From NCBI RefSeq assembly GCF_001544095.1, contig NZ_BCPT01000013.1:1-64000 (forward strand): a stretch of 64,000 nucleotides of DNA, written 5' to 3'. Position numbers and translations under genes: made by a program. How positions within the stretch are numbered: the stretch's first letter is position 1; each line of letters opens with the position of its first letter. This stretch comes from Enterococcus casseliflavus NBRC 100478 (GTDB lineage: Bacteria > Bacillota > Bacilli > Lactobacillales > Enterococcaceae). Shown piece by piece: positions 43,692 to 51,410 of this stretch. The notes beneath the pieces are model-generated. The model did no database searches. It was not told the origin of the DNA and worked only from the letters and a program-made list of their open reading frames with translations.

Positions 43692-43982
43692 ATGTTTATG
43701 ATTCTTCTATTATTTACGATCGTGGCACTCGTATTATTCGGCACCAGTTATTTGCTTTATGCCAAACAAGCGATTTTTTTCACTTTGATCCCTACCACCG
43801 AGGCGAATAAGGTCTTCTTAAAAACCTATAGTCTCATTCATTTCCTTTTAGGCGTGGTGGCATTGGTTGTAGGCTTTGTCGATAAGGAGCTGATTGCCTT
43901 GTTTTATTTGGCTTTATTGCTGCTCTCTTCCGCATCTTTCAGCATCTTGCTGGCACAAAAAATGAAAAAAAAGGAAGATTAG
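43692..43982 (+). CDS. Small three-helix membrane protein, unknown
   Basis: 96 residues with three membrane helices (MILLLFTIVALVLFGTSYLLY, YSLIHFLLGVVALVVGFV and LIALFYLALLLLSSASFSILL) and a basic tail (QKMKKKED). A good promoter and an AGGAT-type site precede ATG 43692. It is followed after 64 bases by the universal stress protein gene, with which it may share a transcript. No family is recognised; the hydrophobicity pattern and promoter support a real gene. Confidence 0.75.
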   Translation: MFMILLLFTIVALVLFGTSYLLYAKQAIFFTLIPTTEANKVFLKTYSLIHFLLGVVALVVGFVDKELIALFYLALLLLSSASFSILLAQKMKKKED

Positions 43983-44046
43983 GTTTTCTTTTTCCAGAAA
44001 AAAGCATTACAATAAAAGTAGAAGATAACAGATGGGAGTGTTTCTT

Positions 44047-44526
44047 ATGTTACAACAATATCAACGAATCATGGTAGCCGTCGATGGGTCTAGTGAGTCA
44101 GAATTAGCCTTCAAAAAAGCCGTGAACGTGGCACAGCGGAATGATTCTGAATTGGTTTTAGCACATGTGATCGACACTCGTGCCTTTCAAACCGTTTCTT
44201 CTTTTGACGGCATGCTTGCTGAACAAGCAACCGAAATGGCCAAACAAACCTTGAAAGACTATGAGGATTATGCCCGCAAGCATCAAGTAACTGCGGTCAA
44301 AACTGTGATCGAATACGGCTCGCCAAAACCGATCATTGCCAAACAATTGCCCGAAGATCACGACATCGATTTGATTATGATCGGTGCCACTGGTTTAAAT
44401 GCCGTGGAACGAATCTTTATCGGTTCCGTTTCTGAATATGTCATTCGCCATGCCGGCTGTGATGTGTTAGTTGTACGGACAGACCTAGAAAACAAAGTCC
44501 CAGCAAAAGACCACACGAAAGCTTAA
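44047..44526 (+). CDS. Universal stress protein A family
   Basis: 159 residues from ATG 44047, behind GGGAG; a GTG and ATG further upstream are in frame but badly placed. The fold is complete: YQRIMVAVDGSSESELAF at the start, MIGATGLNAVERIFIGSVSEYVIRHAGCDVLVVR at the end. The latter holds the G-2X-G-9X-G-S/T nucleotide-binding motif, so it is an ATP-binding type. It ends at a terminator. Role: stress survival, details unknown. Confidence 0.93.
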   Translation: MLQQYQRIMVAVDGSSESELAFKKAVNVAQRNDSELVLAHVIDTRAFQTVSSFDGMLAEQATEMAKQTLKDYEDYARKHQVTAVKTVIEYGSPKPIIAKQLPEDHDIDLIMIGATGLNAVERIFIGSVSEYVIRHAGCDVLVVRTDLENKVPAKDHTKA

Positions 44527-44536
44527 TAGTGAGACG

Positions 44537-44563
44537 ACCTGCCGCTGCTTGGCAGGTTTTTTT
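44537..44563 (+). terminator. Terminator of the universal stress protein gene
   Basis: ACCTGCC-GCTGCTT-GGCAGGT followed by seven T. Confidence 0.93.
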
Positions 44564-44788
44564 GTACAAAAAAAACCGTGACAAAAGCAAAAGAGGCAAC
44601 GAGCGCTCAGGTCTCATTGGTCTTTTTGACTTTGGTCACAGCTCTTTGACAAGTCGGTTATCCAAACTTGTACAGCAAAAAATGAAAGCAAAGTAATAGG
44701 TACTCCTATCTAACCATGTTTCCGCTTGATTGTAAATAGTTTTTCTGAATTTTCTGAATAAATAGTTAATTTACCCATCCTTAAATAA
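44564..44788. other. Intergenic region with an imperfect long inverted repeat
   Basis: About 225 bases without a gene. GTGAC-AAAAGC-AAAAGA (from 44578) pairs imperfectly with TCTTTTTGACTTTGGTCAC (ending 44639), enclosing AACGAGCGCTC. The rest shows nothing recognisable. It could be a remnant element or a small RNA. Confidence 0.35.
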
Positions 44789-44826
44789 AAAAAGCAAAGC
44801 GTCGCTTCCCTTAGGAAAAACGACGC
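44789..44826 (-). terminator. Terminator of the ABC-2 transporter operon
   Basis: Minus strand GGCGTCGTTTTTCC ... GGAAGCGACGC followed by a T-rich tract. The hairpin overlaps the last codons of the permease gene. Confidence 0.8.
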
Positions 44827-46391
44827 CAAAATCTATGGTGATAATGGGCTATCCAAAGGACGCTGGTCAAGAGGATCACAAAGAAAACCGGACCATTCAA
44901 TAACCAAAAATCAACCGAAGTCGCAGCAAAGCCGTAAAGGATGATAACAATGATGGAAAGAAACAGCGTTGCGATCGTTCCAATGGCTAACCCAAGACTA
45001 CCCGCCCCTCTCGTAAACAATTGACTGATGTTGGTCCAATCCAAAAGCAGCAGCCGATAATCACGAGCAAAATATTTCAAGCACAAAAGAAAACTGCTCC
45101 AAAGTGCCCCGATTAGAAAAGAGACAGCCAAAATCAGCGGCATTTTGAACAAAAGGACTGCTGCCAGCACGATGACTGCCGTTAAACTCAGCTGCAAAAC
45201 GACCCCAAAGCGGAATTTTTCCCGCAAGTAGCGCTTCATCGATAGCGGCAAGGAGCGGACAAACAAGAAATTCTCCTGATCCAGTGAGATCAAATTACTG
45301 ATAAAAGAAGTCGGGTTGACCATCAATGCTGCCAAGGCGATCCCAGCCACAAAAACGACACCGATAAACCGCTCATCCAATTCACTTAACTGAATCGCTC
45401 CTGTAAACACAAAGGACACTAAGAAAATGATGGGCATCAGCAACGAAGAAGAAAAGACTTGCATGATCAAATTCGGATCTCGGATCAACTGCGAATTGTA
45501 ATTAAACAACAGCTGGCCCAAGCCTTGATTGGGTTTATGCTTCCGACGAACACTCCCTTGGTTGGGCGCCGCGGCTGCCACTTGCTCATAAAACTTCGGC
45601 AAGATCAACCGATAGAGGGCAAAAAGCAACACGCCTGCTGTGACGATGATCCCTAGCAAACTAAGCAAACCAGTCGTTTGAAACGGTGCCACCATCACAT
45701 AATAAAAGGGCAATAAAAAGCTGATCGCTCCCCGATCTACCACGTCTGTCTCATAAGTATTCACCTGATTCATCATTAAGACCCCGATCACAACAACCAG
45801 CATCGTCACGCCTAGCAATAAACTAGTGACCAATTTTTTATGCTTCAAGAAAAACTTGGTGCGGGTCAGGCTGAAGACGATCAAGCTGCAAATGCTGAAG
45901 ATCAAGACTAAAAACAAGCCGAACAGCAAGAACGCCCATAAGATCGTCAACAAGAAAAAGACGTTTGCCCGAATCCCTGTCAGGAGAAATAAGACCAACA
46001 GAGGAAAAATAAACGGCGCAACGGTGAGAAACACCACCACGATCTTTGCCAGAAAAATTTCACTCTGTCGAAAAGGCAGCGGCAAATACGCTGGCAGATC
46101 TTGACTCTCGAAAAAGACATTGTAAATGGACGAAATCCCTTGGGAAAAGCCTAAGATCCCGAACAAAGCGACATAATAGGTAAAAAAGCCTGGCATCTGA
46201 CTAAAATCCAATGTAATCATCGTCAACCCATAGACTAGCAGAAATACTACCCCAGAAAACGCATATTGAAACAACAAATAACTGGTCAAAGTCGAACCAG
46301 CCTTGCCTTTTTTGCGGGCTTTATCTGTCAGTTGGGGATTGGCATACCGCAAATTAACGGAGGTCAGAGTCAGAAATTGTTGTTTTCGCAT
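44811..46391 (-). CDS. ABC-2 type permease, large
   Basis: 526 residues with about twelve membrane helices in two similar halves. It starts directly at the stop codon of its ATPase gene (46392), so the two are coupled. Blocks: AFSGVVFLLVYGLTMITLDF, YLPLPFRQSEIFLAKI (the coupling region seen in ABC-2 exporters of this length) and the second half from VFSSSLLMPIIFLVSF. The substrate is unknown; related pairs have been tied to bacteriocin or lipid export, but nothing here points to one. Confidence 0.85.
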   Translation of the reverse strand: MRKQQFLTLTSVNLRYANPQLTDKARKKGKAGSTLTSYLLFQYAFSGVVFLLVYGLTMITLDFSQMPGFFTYYVALFGILGFSQGISSIYNVFFESQDLPAYLPLPFRQSEIFLAKIVVVFLTVAPFIFPLLVLFLLTGIRANVFFLLTILWAFLLFGLFLVLIFSICSLIVFSLTRTKFFLKHKKLVTSLLLGVTMLVVVIGVLMMNQVNTYETDVVDRGAISFLLPFYYVMVAPFQTTGLLSLLGIIVTAGVLLFALYRLILPKFYEQVAAAAPNQGSVRRKHKPNQGLGQLLFNYNSQLIRDPNLIMQVFSSSLLMPIIFLVSFVFTGAIQLSELDERFIGVVFVAGIALAALMVNPTSFISNLISLDQENFLFVRSLPLSMKRYLREKFRFGVVLQLSLTAVIVLAAVLLFKMPLILAVSFLIGALWSSFLLCLKYFARDYRLLLLDWTNISQLFTRGAGSLGLAIGTIATLFLSIIVIILYGFAATSVDFWLLNGPVFFVILLTSVLWIAHYHHRFWRRFS

Positions 46392-47147
46392 CTACGCTTC
46401 CTCCGCTTCTGCAAGAATCGCTTCTTCTTGACTTCTCCCAGTCATTTGCAGATAGATCGTTTCCAAAGAAAGCGACGGATGCTGTGCCAGCAAATCTGCC
46501 ACTGAGCCATTGTACAGCAGCTCACCTTTTTTCAAAATCGCCAATTGATCGCACAACTGCTGGGCGGTGTCCAAGACGTGGGTGGAAAAAATCACGGTCT
46601 TGCCCTTGGCAGCGTGCTGTTTCATCATTTCTTTTAAATCATACGCCGCTTGGGGATCTAAGCCTTGTAATGGTTCATCCAAGATCCAAATGTCTGGATC
46701 GGGGATCAATGCCCCAATCAGCAGCGTTTTTTGCCGCATTCCATGGGAAAAGCTGGCGATGGTCTCTTCTTCATGAGACAGCATATCAAACAAGCGCCCT
46801 AATTTTTGCAAACGCTCGGCCTTTTCCGCTGCTGGCACCTCATACGCGGCGGCAATCAAGTCCCAATACTCCCCTGCCGTTAGCTGTAAAAACAAATCTG
46901 GCGTGTCCGGCACATAAGCAATTTGTTTTTTTATCGCTTCGCGATGTTCCACGAGGGATTGGCCATCAAAATAGATTTCCCCACTCGTCGGTTGCAAAAT
47001 ACTCACTAAGCTTTTGATCGTGGTCGACTTCCCTGCTCCGTTGTGTCCCAGAAAGCCAAAGATCTCCCCTTGACGGATCGTCAGGGAAAGATCAGACAAC
47101 GCTTTTTTTGGTCCATACTGTTTCGTCAGATTCTTGATCTCAATCAT
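46392..47147 (-). CDS. ABC transporter ATPase (ABC-2 partner)
   Basis: 251 residues. Walker A GHNGAGKSTTIK, Q-loop IAYVPDTPDLFLQLTAGEYW, signature SHGMRQKTLLIGALI, Walker B IWILDEPLQGLDPQA. It starts the two-gene operon and lies divergent from the kup riboswitch region. It resembles EcsA-type ATPases (compare 62243), as the permease resembles nothing specific. AGGCAGG precedes ATG 47147. Confidence 0.92.
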   Translation of the reverse strand: MIEIKNLTKQYGPKKALSDLSLTIRQGEIFGFLGHNGAGKSTTIKSLVSILQPTSGEIYFDGQSLVEHREAIKKQIAYVPDTPDLFLQLTAGEYWDLIAAAYEVPAAEKAERLQKLGRLFDMLSHEEETIASFSHGMRQKTLLIGALIPDPDIWILDEPLQGLDPQAAYDLKEMMKQHAAKGKTVIFSTHVLDTAQQLCDQLAILKKGELLYNGSVADLLAQHPSLSLETIYLQMTGRSQEEAILAEAEEA

Positions 47148-47235
47148 TTTCCTGCCTCCTTATTCCATACCTATTGTTATCTTACGCTGAAAAGCAGGAA
47201 ATGAAAAATGTTTATTGCCATTTTTAACAAATCAA

Positions 47236-47264
47236 TTGACAGGAGCTGCAAAAACAAAGATAAT
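47236..47264 (+). promoter_or_regulatory. kup promoter
   Basis: TTGACA (47236-47241), 17-base spacer, GATAAT (47259-47264); transcription would start near 47270 at the first base of the riboswitch P1 stem. Confidence 0.88.
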
Positions 47265-47269
47265 AAGAG

Positions 47270-47389
47270 CACTTTAGGGGAGTAGCACATGGATCGTTCC
47301 ATGATCTTAGATCAACAGCAAGCGGGAATCCGCTGGTTTAAGATGTTTCTTGCAAGACCTAAGTGGCAAGGGGCCGCTTAGGTCTTTTT
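47270..47389 (+). promoter_or_regulatory. yybP-ykoY manganese riboswitch with terminator, upstream of kup
   Basis: Conserved blocks of the yybP-ykoY aptamer are present in order: TTTAGGGGAGTAGC (47273-47286), a hairpin CATGGA/TCCATG, ATCTTA/TAAGAT closing an arm with GATCAACAGC and AGCGG/CCGCT, and TTGCAAGACCTAAG at the 3' end. P1 is CACTTTAGG with CCTAAGTG. The same 3' strand AAGACCTAAG (47354-47363) also pairs with CTTAGGTCTT (47377-47386) followed by T to give a terminator. Metal binding should thus stabilise P1 and let transcription through (an ON switch). Confidence 0.85.
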
Positions 47390-47417
47390 GCAGTTTAAAA
47401 TGGAGGGAAAACAGTCA

Positions 47418-49418
47418 ATGAGTTCAAGTAAAATGAAAAAAGTGACCGCCGGCGGACTTTTAGTCGCCATGGGGGTGGTCTACGGTGATATCGGTACGAG
47501 CCCGCTTTACGTAATGAAAGCCCTGGTGGAGGACAATGGCGGACTACGCACCTTAACACCCGATTTTATCTTAGGCAGCGTCTCGCTCGTCTTTTGGACG
47601 CTAACGCTGTTAACGACGATCAAGTACGTCTTGATCGCATTAAACGCGGATAATCATGGAGAAGGCGGGATTTTCTCCCTTTATACTCTAGTTCGTAAAA
47701 ACAGCCGCTATTTGATTATTCCAGCAATCATCGGGGGCGCAGCCCTGCTAGCAGATGGCGTGTTGACGCCAGCCGTGACGGTGACCACTGCCATCGAAGG
47801 ATTACGGGGGATTCCAGTCTTTTTTGATCGCTTCGGCAATGACCAATCGATCATCGTCGGCATCACCTTAGCAATCTTATTGGTCCTCTTTGCCCTGCAG
47901 CGCTTTGGGACTGAGTTTGTCGGCAAAGCCTTCGGACCGATCATGCTAGGCTGGTTCACTTTCTTAGGGATCGTCGGGATGATGAACTTTGCTGGTGACC
48001 TTTCGGTGATTCGCGCCCTTGATCCCCGTTATGCGATCAATTTGCTCTTTAGTCCCGATAACAGTGCCGGTCTCTTTATTCTCGGCAATATCTTTTTGGC
48101 AACGACTGGTGCGGAAGCCCTCTACTCAGACTTAGGTCACGTGGGCAAGAAAAACATTTATGCCAGCTGGCCCTATATCAAAATCTGCTTGATGCTAAAT
48201 TACTTTGGTCAAGCGGCGTGGTTGCTGCAAGTCTATCAAAACCCGACTTATCAAGAAATCGAAAACTTGAATCCATTCTTCCAAGCGTTGCCGCAAGGGT
48301 GGACAGTCTTTGGTGTCAGCTTTGCCACCCTCGCTGCCATCATAGCTTCGCAAGCCCTGCTGTCTGGCTCCTTTACCCTGGTTTCTGAAGCCATCAAGTT
48401 GAAACTATTGCCGCGGATGCAAATCATCTATCCGGGGGCGTCTATCGGGCAAATGTATATTCCTGCCTTGAACACCTTGCTGTGGATCGCCTGTTCTGGC
48501 GTGGTCTTGTTCTTCCAGACCTCTACTCGGATGGAAGCTGCTTATGGATTGGCCATTACGGTAACGATGTTGATGACCACTATTTTGCTGTATTTCTACT
48601 TGCACCAAAACAAGAAGACCCGTTTCTTGGCACCGTTCATCACGCTCTTTTTTGCAGCGATCGAGGGGATTTTCTTTATCTCCAGTGCGACCAAATTTTT
48701 CCATGGCGGTTACGTTGCCATCTTATTAGCCAGCGTGATCATCGGCGTGATGCTGATTTGGGAATGGGGCAATCGTATTCAAGAAAATGCTGCCGAAGAA
48801 GTTGCGCTTTCTACCTACATCCCTCAATTGAAACAGTTGCGGGAAGATGATTCTTTGCCGTTATCTCAGACGAACGTCGTCTTCATGGTTCCTAAACTGC
48901 AAGACGATCAGATCGGTCAGCAGTTCATCTATTCCATTTTAGACAAACGGCCAAAACGTGCCAAAGTGTATTGGTTCGTCAATGTGGAAGTCACCGACGA
49001 ACCCTATACGAAAAAATATGAAGTTTCGATGGCAGATACCGATTTTATCGTTAAACTAAAGCTTTATCTCGGCTTTCGGGTGCCGCAAGAAGTCAATCTC
49101 TACATTCGCCAAATCATTCAAGAATTGATGAAAGATGGTCGCTTGCCGCTGCAGCCGCAACGCTACTCCTTAACGCCTGGACGCAATGTGGGCGATTTCC
49201 AATTCGTGATGATCGAAGAAGAGCTGTCGAATGCAACTGCATTAAGCAAATGGCAGAAGCAAGTCATGCAGACGAAGCTTTTTATCAAACGCCATACCAT
49301 TTCACCTGAACGCTGGTTCGGCTTAGAATACAGTGATGTGGTTCATGAGACCGTTCCATTAGTCATCGGTCAGATGAAAGAAAGCTCTCTGACAGAATTA
49401 CGCATCGAGGAACGCTAA
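47418..49418 (+). CDS. kup: Kup-type potassium transporter
   Basis: 666 residues from ATG 47418 (GGAGGG upstream); the frame is open ten codons earlier within the leader. The N-terminus GVVYGDIGTSPLYVMKAL is diagnostic for KUP/HAK/KT proteins, with about twelve helices to residue 430 and a long cytosolic C-terminal domain. It takes up K+ with protons. Two things are odd. Control is by a manganese-type riboswitch instead of the c-di-AMP or K+ control expected, and it lies alone with no other metal gene. It may respond to manganese because K+ and Mn2+ balance are linked, or transport something else. Confidence 0.93.
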   Translation: MSSSKMKKVTAGGLLVAMGVVYGDIGTSPLYVMKALVEDNGGLRTLTPDFILGSVSLVFWTLTLLTTIKYVLIALNADNHGEGGIFSLYTLVRKNSRYLIIPAIIGGAALLADGVLTPAVTVTTAIEGLRGIPVFFDRFGNDQSIIVGITLAILLVLFALQRFGTEFVGKAFGPIMLGWFTFLGIVGMMNFAGDLSVIRALDPRYAINLLFSPDNSAGLFILGNIFLATTGAEALYSDLGHVGKKNIYASWPYIKICLMLNYFGQAAWLLQVYQNPTYQEIENLNPFFQALPQGWTVFGVSFATLAAIIASQALLSGSFTLVSEAIKLKLLPRMQIIYPGASIGQMYIPALNTLLWIACSGVVLFFQTSTRMEAAYGLAITVTMLMTTILLYFYLHQNKKTRFLAPFITLFFAAIEGIFFISSATKFFHGGYVAILLASVIIGVMLIWEWGNRIQENAAEEVALSTYIPQLKQLREDDSLPLSQTNVVFMVPKLQDDQIGQQFIYSILDKRPKRAKVYWFVNVEVTDEPYTKKYEVSMADTDFIVKLKLYLGFRVPQEVNLYIRQIIQELMKDGRLPLQPQRYSLTPGRNVGDFQFVMIEEELSNATALSKWQKQVMQTKLFIKRHTISPERWFGLEYSDVVHETVPLVIGQMKESSLTELRIEER

Positions 49419-49435
49419 GAAACCGCCAGTACTGG

Positions 49436-49464
49436 TTGAACTTTCTGATACTTTCAGGTACACT
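49436..49464 (+). promoter_or_regulatory. Promoter of the ABC-F leader
   Basis: TTGAAC (49436-49441), 17-base spacer, TACACT (49459-49464). Confidence 0.82.
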
Positions 49465-49498
49465 GAAAAGACAAAGACACAAAGGAGGGGAAACTACC

Positions 49499-49627
49499 AT
49501 GATGCGCATGACTAAAATAACAAGTAATGAAAATTACCAACGATACCATATCGCATTTAGCCATGCAATTGGTTTTACAGTTGCTGTTGACGGGACGAGT
49601 CTGTCCAAAACAGTTAAATTTACGTAA
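49499..49627 (+). CDS. Regulatory leader peptide upstream of the ABC-F gene
   Basis: 42 residues from ATG 49499 (or 49502) behind a very strong AAAGGAGGGG, ending at 49627. The peptide MMRMTKITSN ... SKTVKFT looks like no functional protein. Its 3' end, and AATGGCCAT shortly after it, can pair with the terminator arms downstream, so a ribosome stalled by a drug could favour the antiterminated form. This is the leader/attenuator plan known for vmlR, lmo0919 and erm-type genes. The peptide as sensor is inference. Confidence 0.75.
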   Translation: MMRMTKITSNENYQRYHIAFSHAIGFTVAVDGTSLSKTVKFT

Positions 49628-49683
49628 AATCAATGGCCATCTCAAGGTATTTTTCTCAAGGAAATCTGAGTTTAAATAACACT

Positions 49684-49708
49684 GGCCATGGGTATCCATG
49701 GCCTTTTT
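49684..49708 (+). terminator. Attenuator terminator upstream of the ABC-F gene
   Basis: GGCCATGG-GTAT-CCATGGCC followed by five T, an 8-base perfect stem between the leader peptide and the ABC-F start. TGGCCAT at 49633-49640 could compete with one arm. Confidence 0.88.
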
Positions 49709-49731
49709 GAGTGGTCTCAAGGAGAGAGATC

Positions 49732-51315
49732 ATGATTATACAAGCAATTGCTATAAAAAAAACCATCGGCGGGAATCCGTTATTTGAGGAGTTAGCCTGC
49801 CAAATCGAAGCTGGAGAAAAAATTGCCTTAGTCGGCATTAACGGAACGGGCAAATCAACCTTTTTACAAATCTTGACTGGCAGTGAAGGCGTCGATAGCG
49901 GCGTTATCAGCCGCCAAAAAGGCTTGAGGGTCGGGACGGTCGAGCAAGAGTTGACAGTTTCTGAAGCAACCGTTACCCACTACCTGCTCCATTCTGCTGC
50001 TACCATTCAAGAACTCAAACAGCAAATGAGCCATTACGAAGCCTTGATGGCAGAACCCGATACTGATTTAGAGAAGTGTCTGATCCGTTATGGCGAGCTG
50101 CAGCAGCGCTTTGAAGAGCTGGGCGGCTATGGATTGGAAGACCGAATTTCCGCGATCTTACAAGGCTTAGGAATTCCCCATCGACAGAACGCACGCTTAA
50201 CAGAGCTTAGCGGCGGTGAACGGGTTAAAGTCGCTTTAGCCAAAGTATTAGTTGCTGATGCTGACCTGCTGTTACTGGATGAACCAACCAATCACTTGGA
50301 TCTTTCCAGTATTCGCTGGTTGGAAAATTATTTACAGAATACGAAAAAAGCGGTTCTAGTCGTTTCGCACGATCGGCACTTTCTCGATCAAGTCACCACC
50401 AAGACCTGGGAACTGGAAGAAGGCGCCTTGATTGAGTATCCTGGGAACTATAGCCGATTTCGTGTCTTAAAAGAAGCTCGCTTGGCGGAGCTGACCAAAA
50501 ATTACGAGCTGCAGCAAAAAGAAGTCCAGCGGCTGAAAGTCATGATTCGTCGGTTTCGTCAGTGGGGCCATGAAGGAGACAATGAATCCTTCTTCAAAAA
50601 AGCCAAAGAATTGGAACGCCGCCTAGCGAAACTTACACTGGTCAAACCGCCAGCGCCCCCGAAAAATCGGCTGCAAGGCTTGGCAAATGGCGGGAAATCA
50701 GGCAAAGAGGTGTTCATCGTTCGTGACTTGCACCAGCAATATGCCGATCAGCTCCTATTCAAAGACAGCAGTTTTGCAATCTACCGTGGGGAGCATCTAG
50801 CCATCATCGGCGACAATGGTACCGGAAAATCAACCTTACTCAAATTACTTCTCGGTGAGGAGCTTCCTAGCGGCGGCACTATCAAGCGCGGCAGCAGCTT
50901 ACAAATCGGCTATTTGCCCCAACAGCTACAGTTTGCCGATCCTGAGAGCCGCTTGTTGGCCTACGTACAGATGTTGACAGGAAACGAAGAGGCTGCTCGT
51001 CGGCAATTGGCCAAAAGTGGGTTTTATCAAAGTGATGTGGCCAAACGAATCAAAGATTTATCTGGTGGTGAAAAAATCCGTTTGGCGTTACTGAAACTCT
51101 TTTTAGAAAAAATCAACGTCCTGATTTTGGATGAACCAACCAATCACCTCGACAGCTATGCCCGAGAAGAAATTGAAGAAATGCTGCAAGATTATCAAGG
51201 GACCCTGCTGGCGGTCAGCCATGACCGCTACTTTTTACAGCAGCACTTCCAAGAAGCCCTGGTCATTGCACAGCAGCAGATCACGCGCCAGTCCCTGAGC
51301 CCCTTGATTGACTAA
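49732..51315 (+). CDS. ABC-F ATPase, likely antibiotic target protection
   Basis: 527 residues from ATG 49732, behind AAGGAG. Two ATPase domains with no membrane part. First: GINGTGKST, LSGGERVKVALAK, LLLDEPTNHLD; second: GDNGTGKST, LSGGEKIRLALL, LILDEPTNHLD. The interdomain linker (about 270-310, VMIRRFRQWGHEGDNESFF) is of moderate length, as in ribosome-protection ABC-F proteins. These bind the ribosome E site and dislodge macrolides, lincosamides, streptogramins or pleuromutilins. The leader peptide and attenuator argue for drug-induced expression. A housekeeping ABC-F role is possible, since the drug class cannot be read from sequence. Confidence 0.85.
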   Translation: MIIQAIAIKKTIGGNPLFEELACQIEAGEKIALVGINGTGKSTFLQILTGSEGVDSGVISRQKGLRVGTVEQELTVSEATVTHYLLHSAATIQELKQQMSHYEALMAEPDTDLEKCLIRYGELQQRFEELGGYGLEDRISAILQGLGIPHRQNARLTELSGGERVKVALAKVLVADADLLLLDEPTNHLDLSSIRWLENYLQNTKKAVLVVSHDRHFLDQVTTKTWELEEGALIEYPGNYSRFRVLKEARLAELTKNYELQQKEVQRLKVMIRRFRQWGHEGDNESFFKKAKELERRLAKLTLVKPPAPPKNRLQGLANGGKSGKEVFIVRDLHQQYADQLLFKDSSFAIYRGEHLAIIGDNGTGKSTLLKLLLGEELPSGGTIKRGSSLQIGYLPQQLQFADPESRLLAYVQMLTGNEEAARRQLAKSGFYQSDVAKRIKDLSGGEKIRLALLKLFLEKINVLILDEPTNHLDSYAREEIEEMLQDYQGTLLAVSHDRYFLQQHFQEALVIAQQQITRQSLSPLID

Positions 51316-51333
51316 GAGATTGATTCGCAACAA

Positions 51334-51401
51334 AAAAACTTGATTTTCCTGCCATATGCATGGGTTGTTCAATCCATGCATACGCGGAAAATCAAGTTTT
51401 T
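51334..51401. terminator. Bidirectional terminator
   Basis: AAAAACTTGATTTTCC ... GGAAAATCAAGTTTTT with a second inner stem ATGCATGG/CCATGCAT; strong on both strands, between convergent genes. Confidence 0.93.
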
Positions 51402-51410
51402 ATTTTTTGA

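Noticed and set aside
49436-49498. N-terminal extension of the ABC-F leader frame
   Set aside because: It begins at the -35 element of the leader promoter, so it cannot be in the transcript; the start behind AAAGGAGGGG at 49499 is used.
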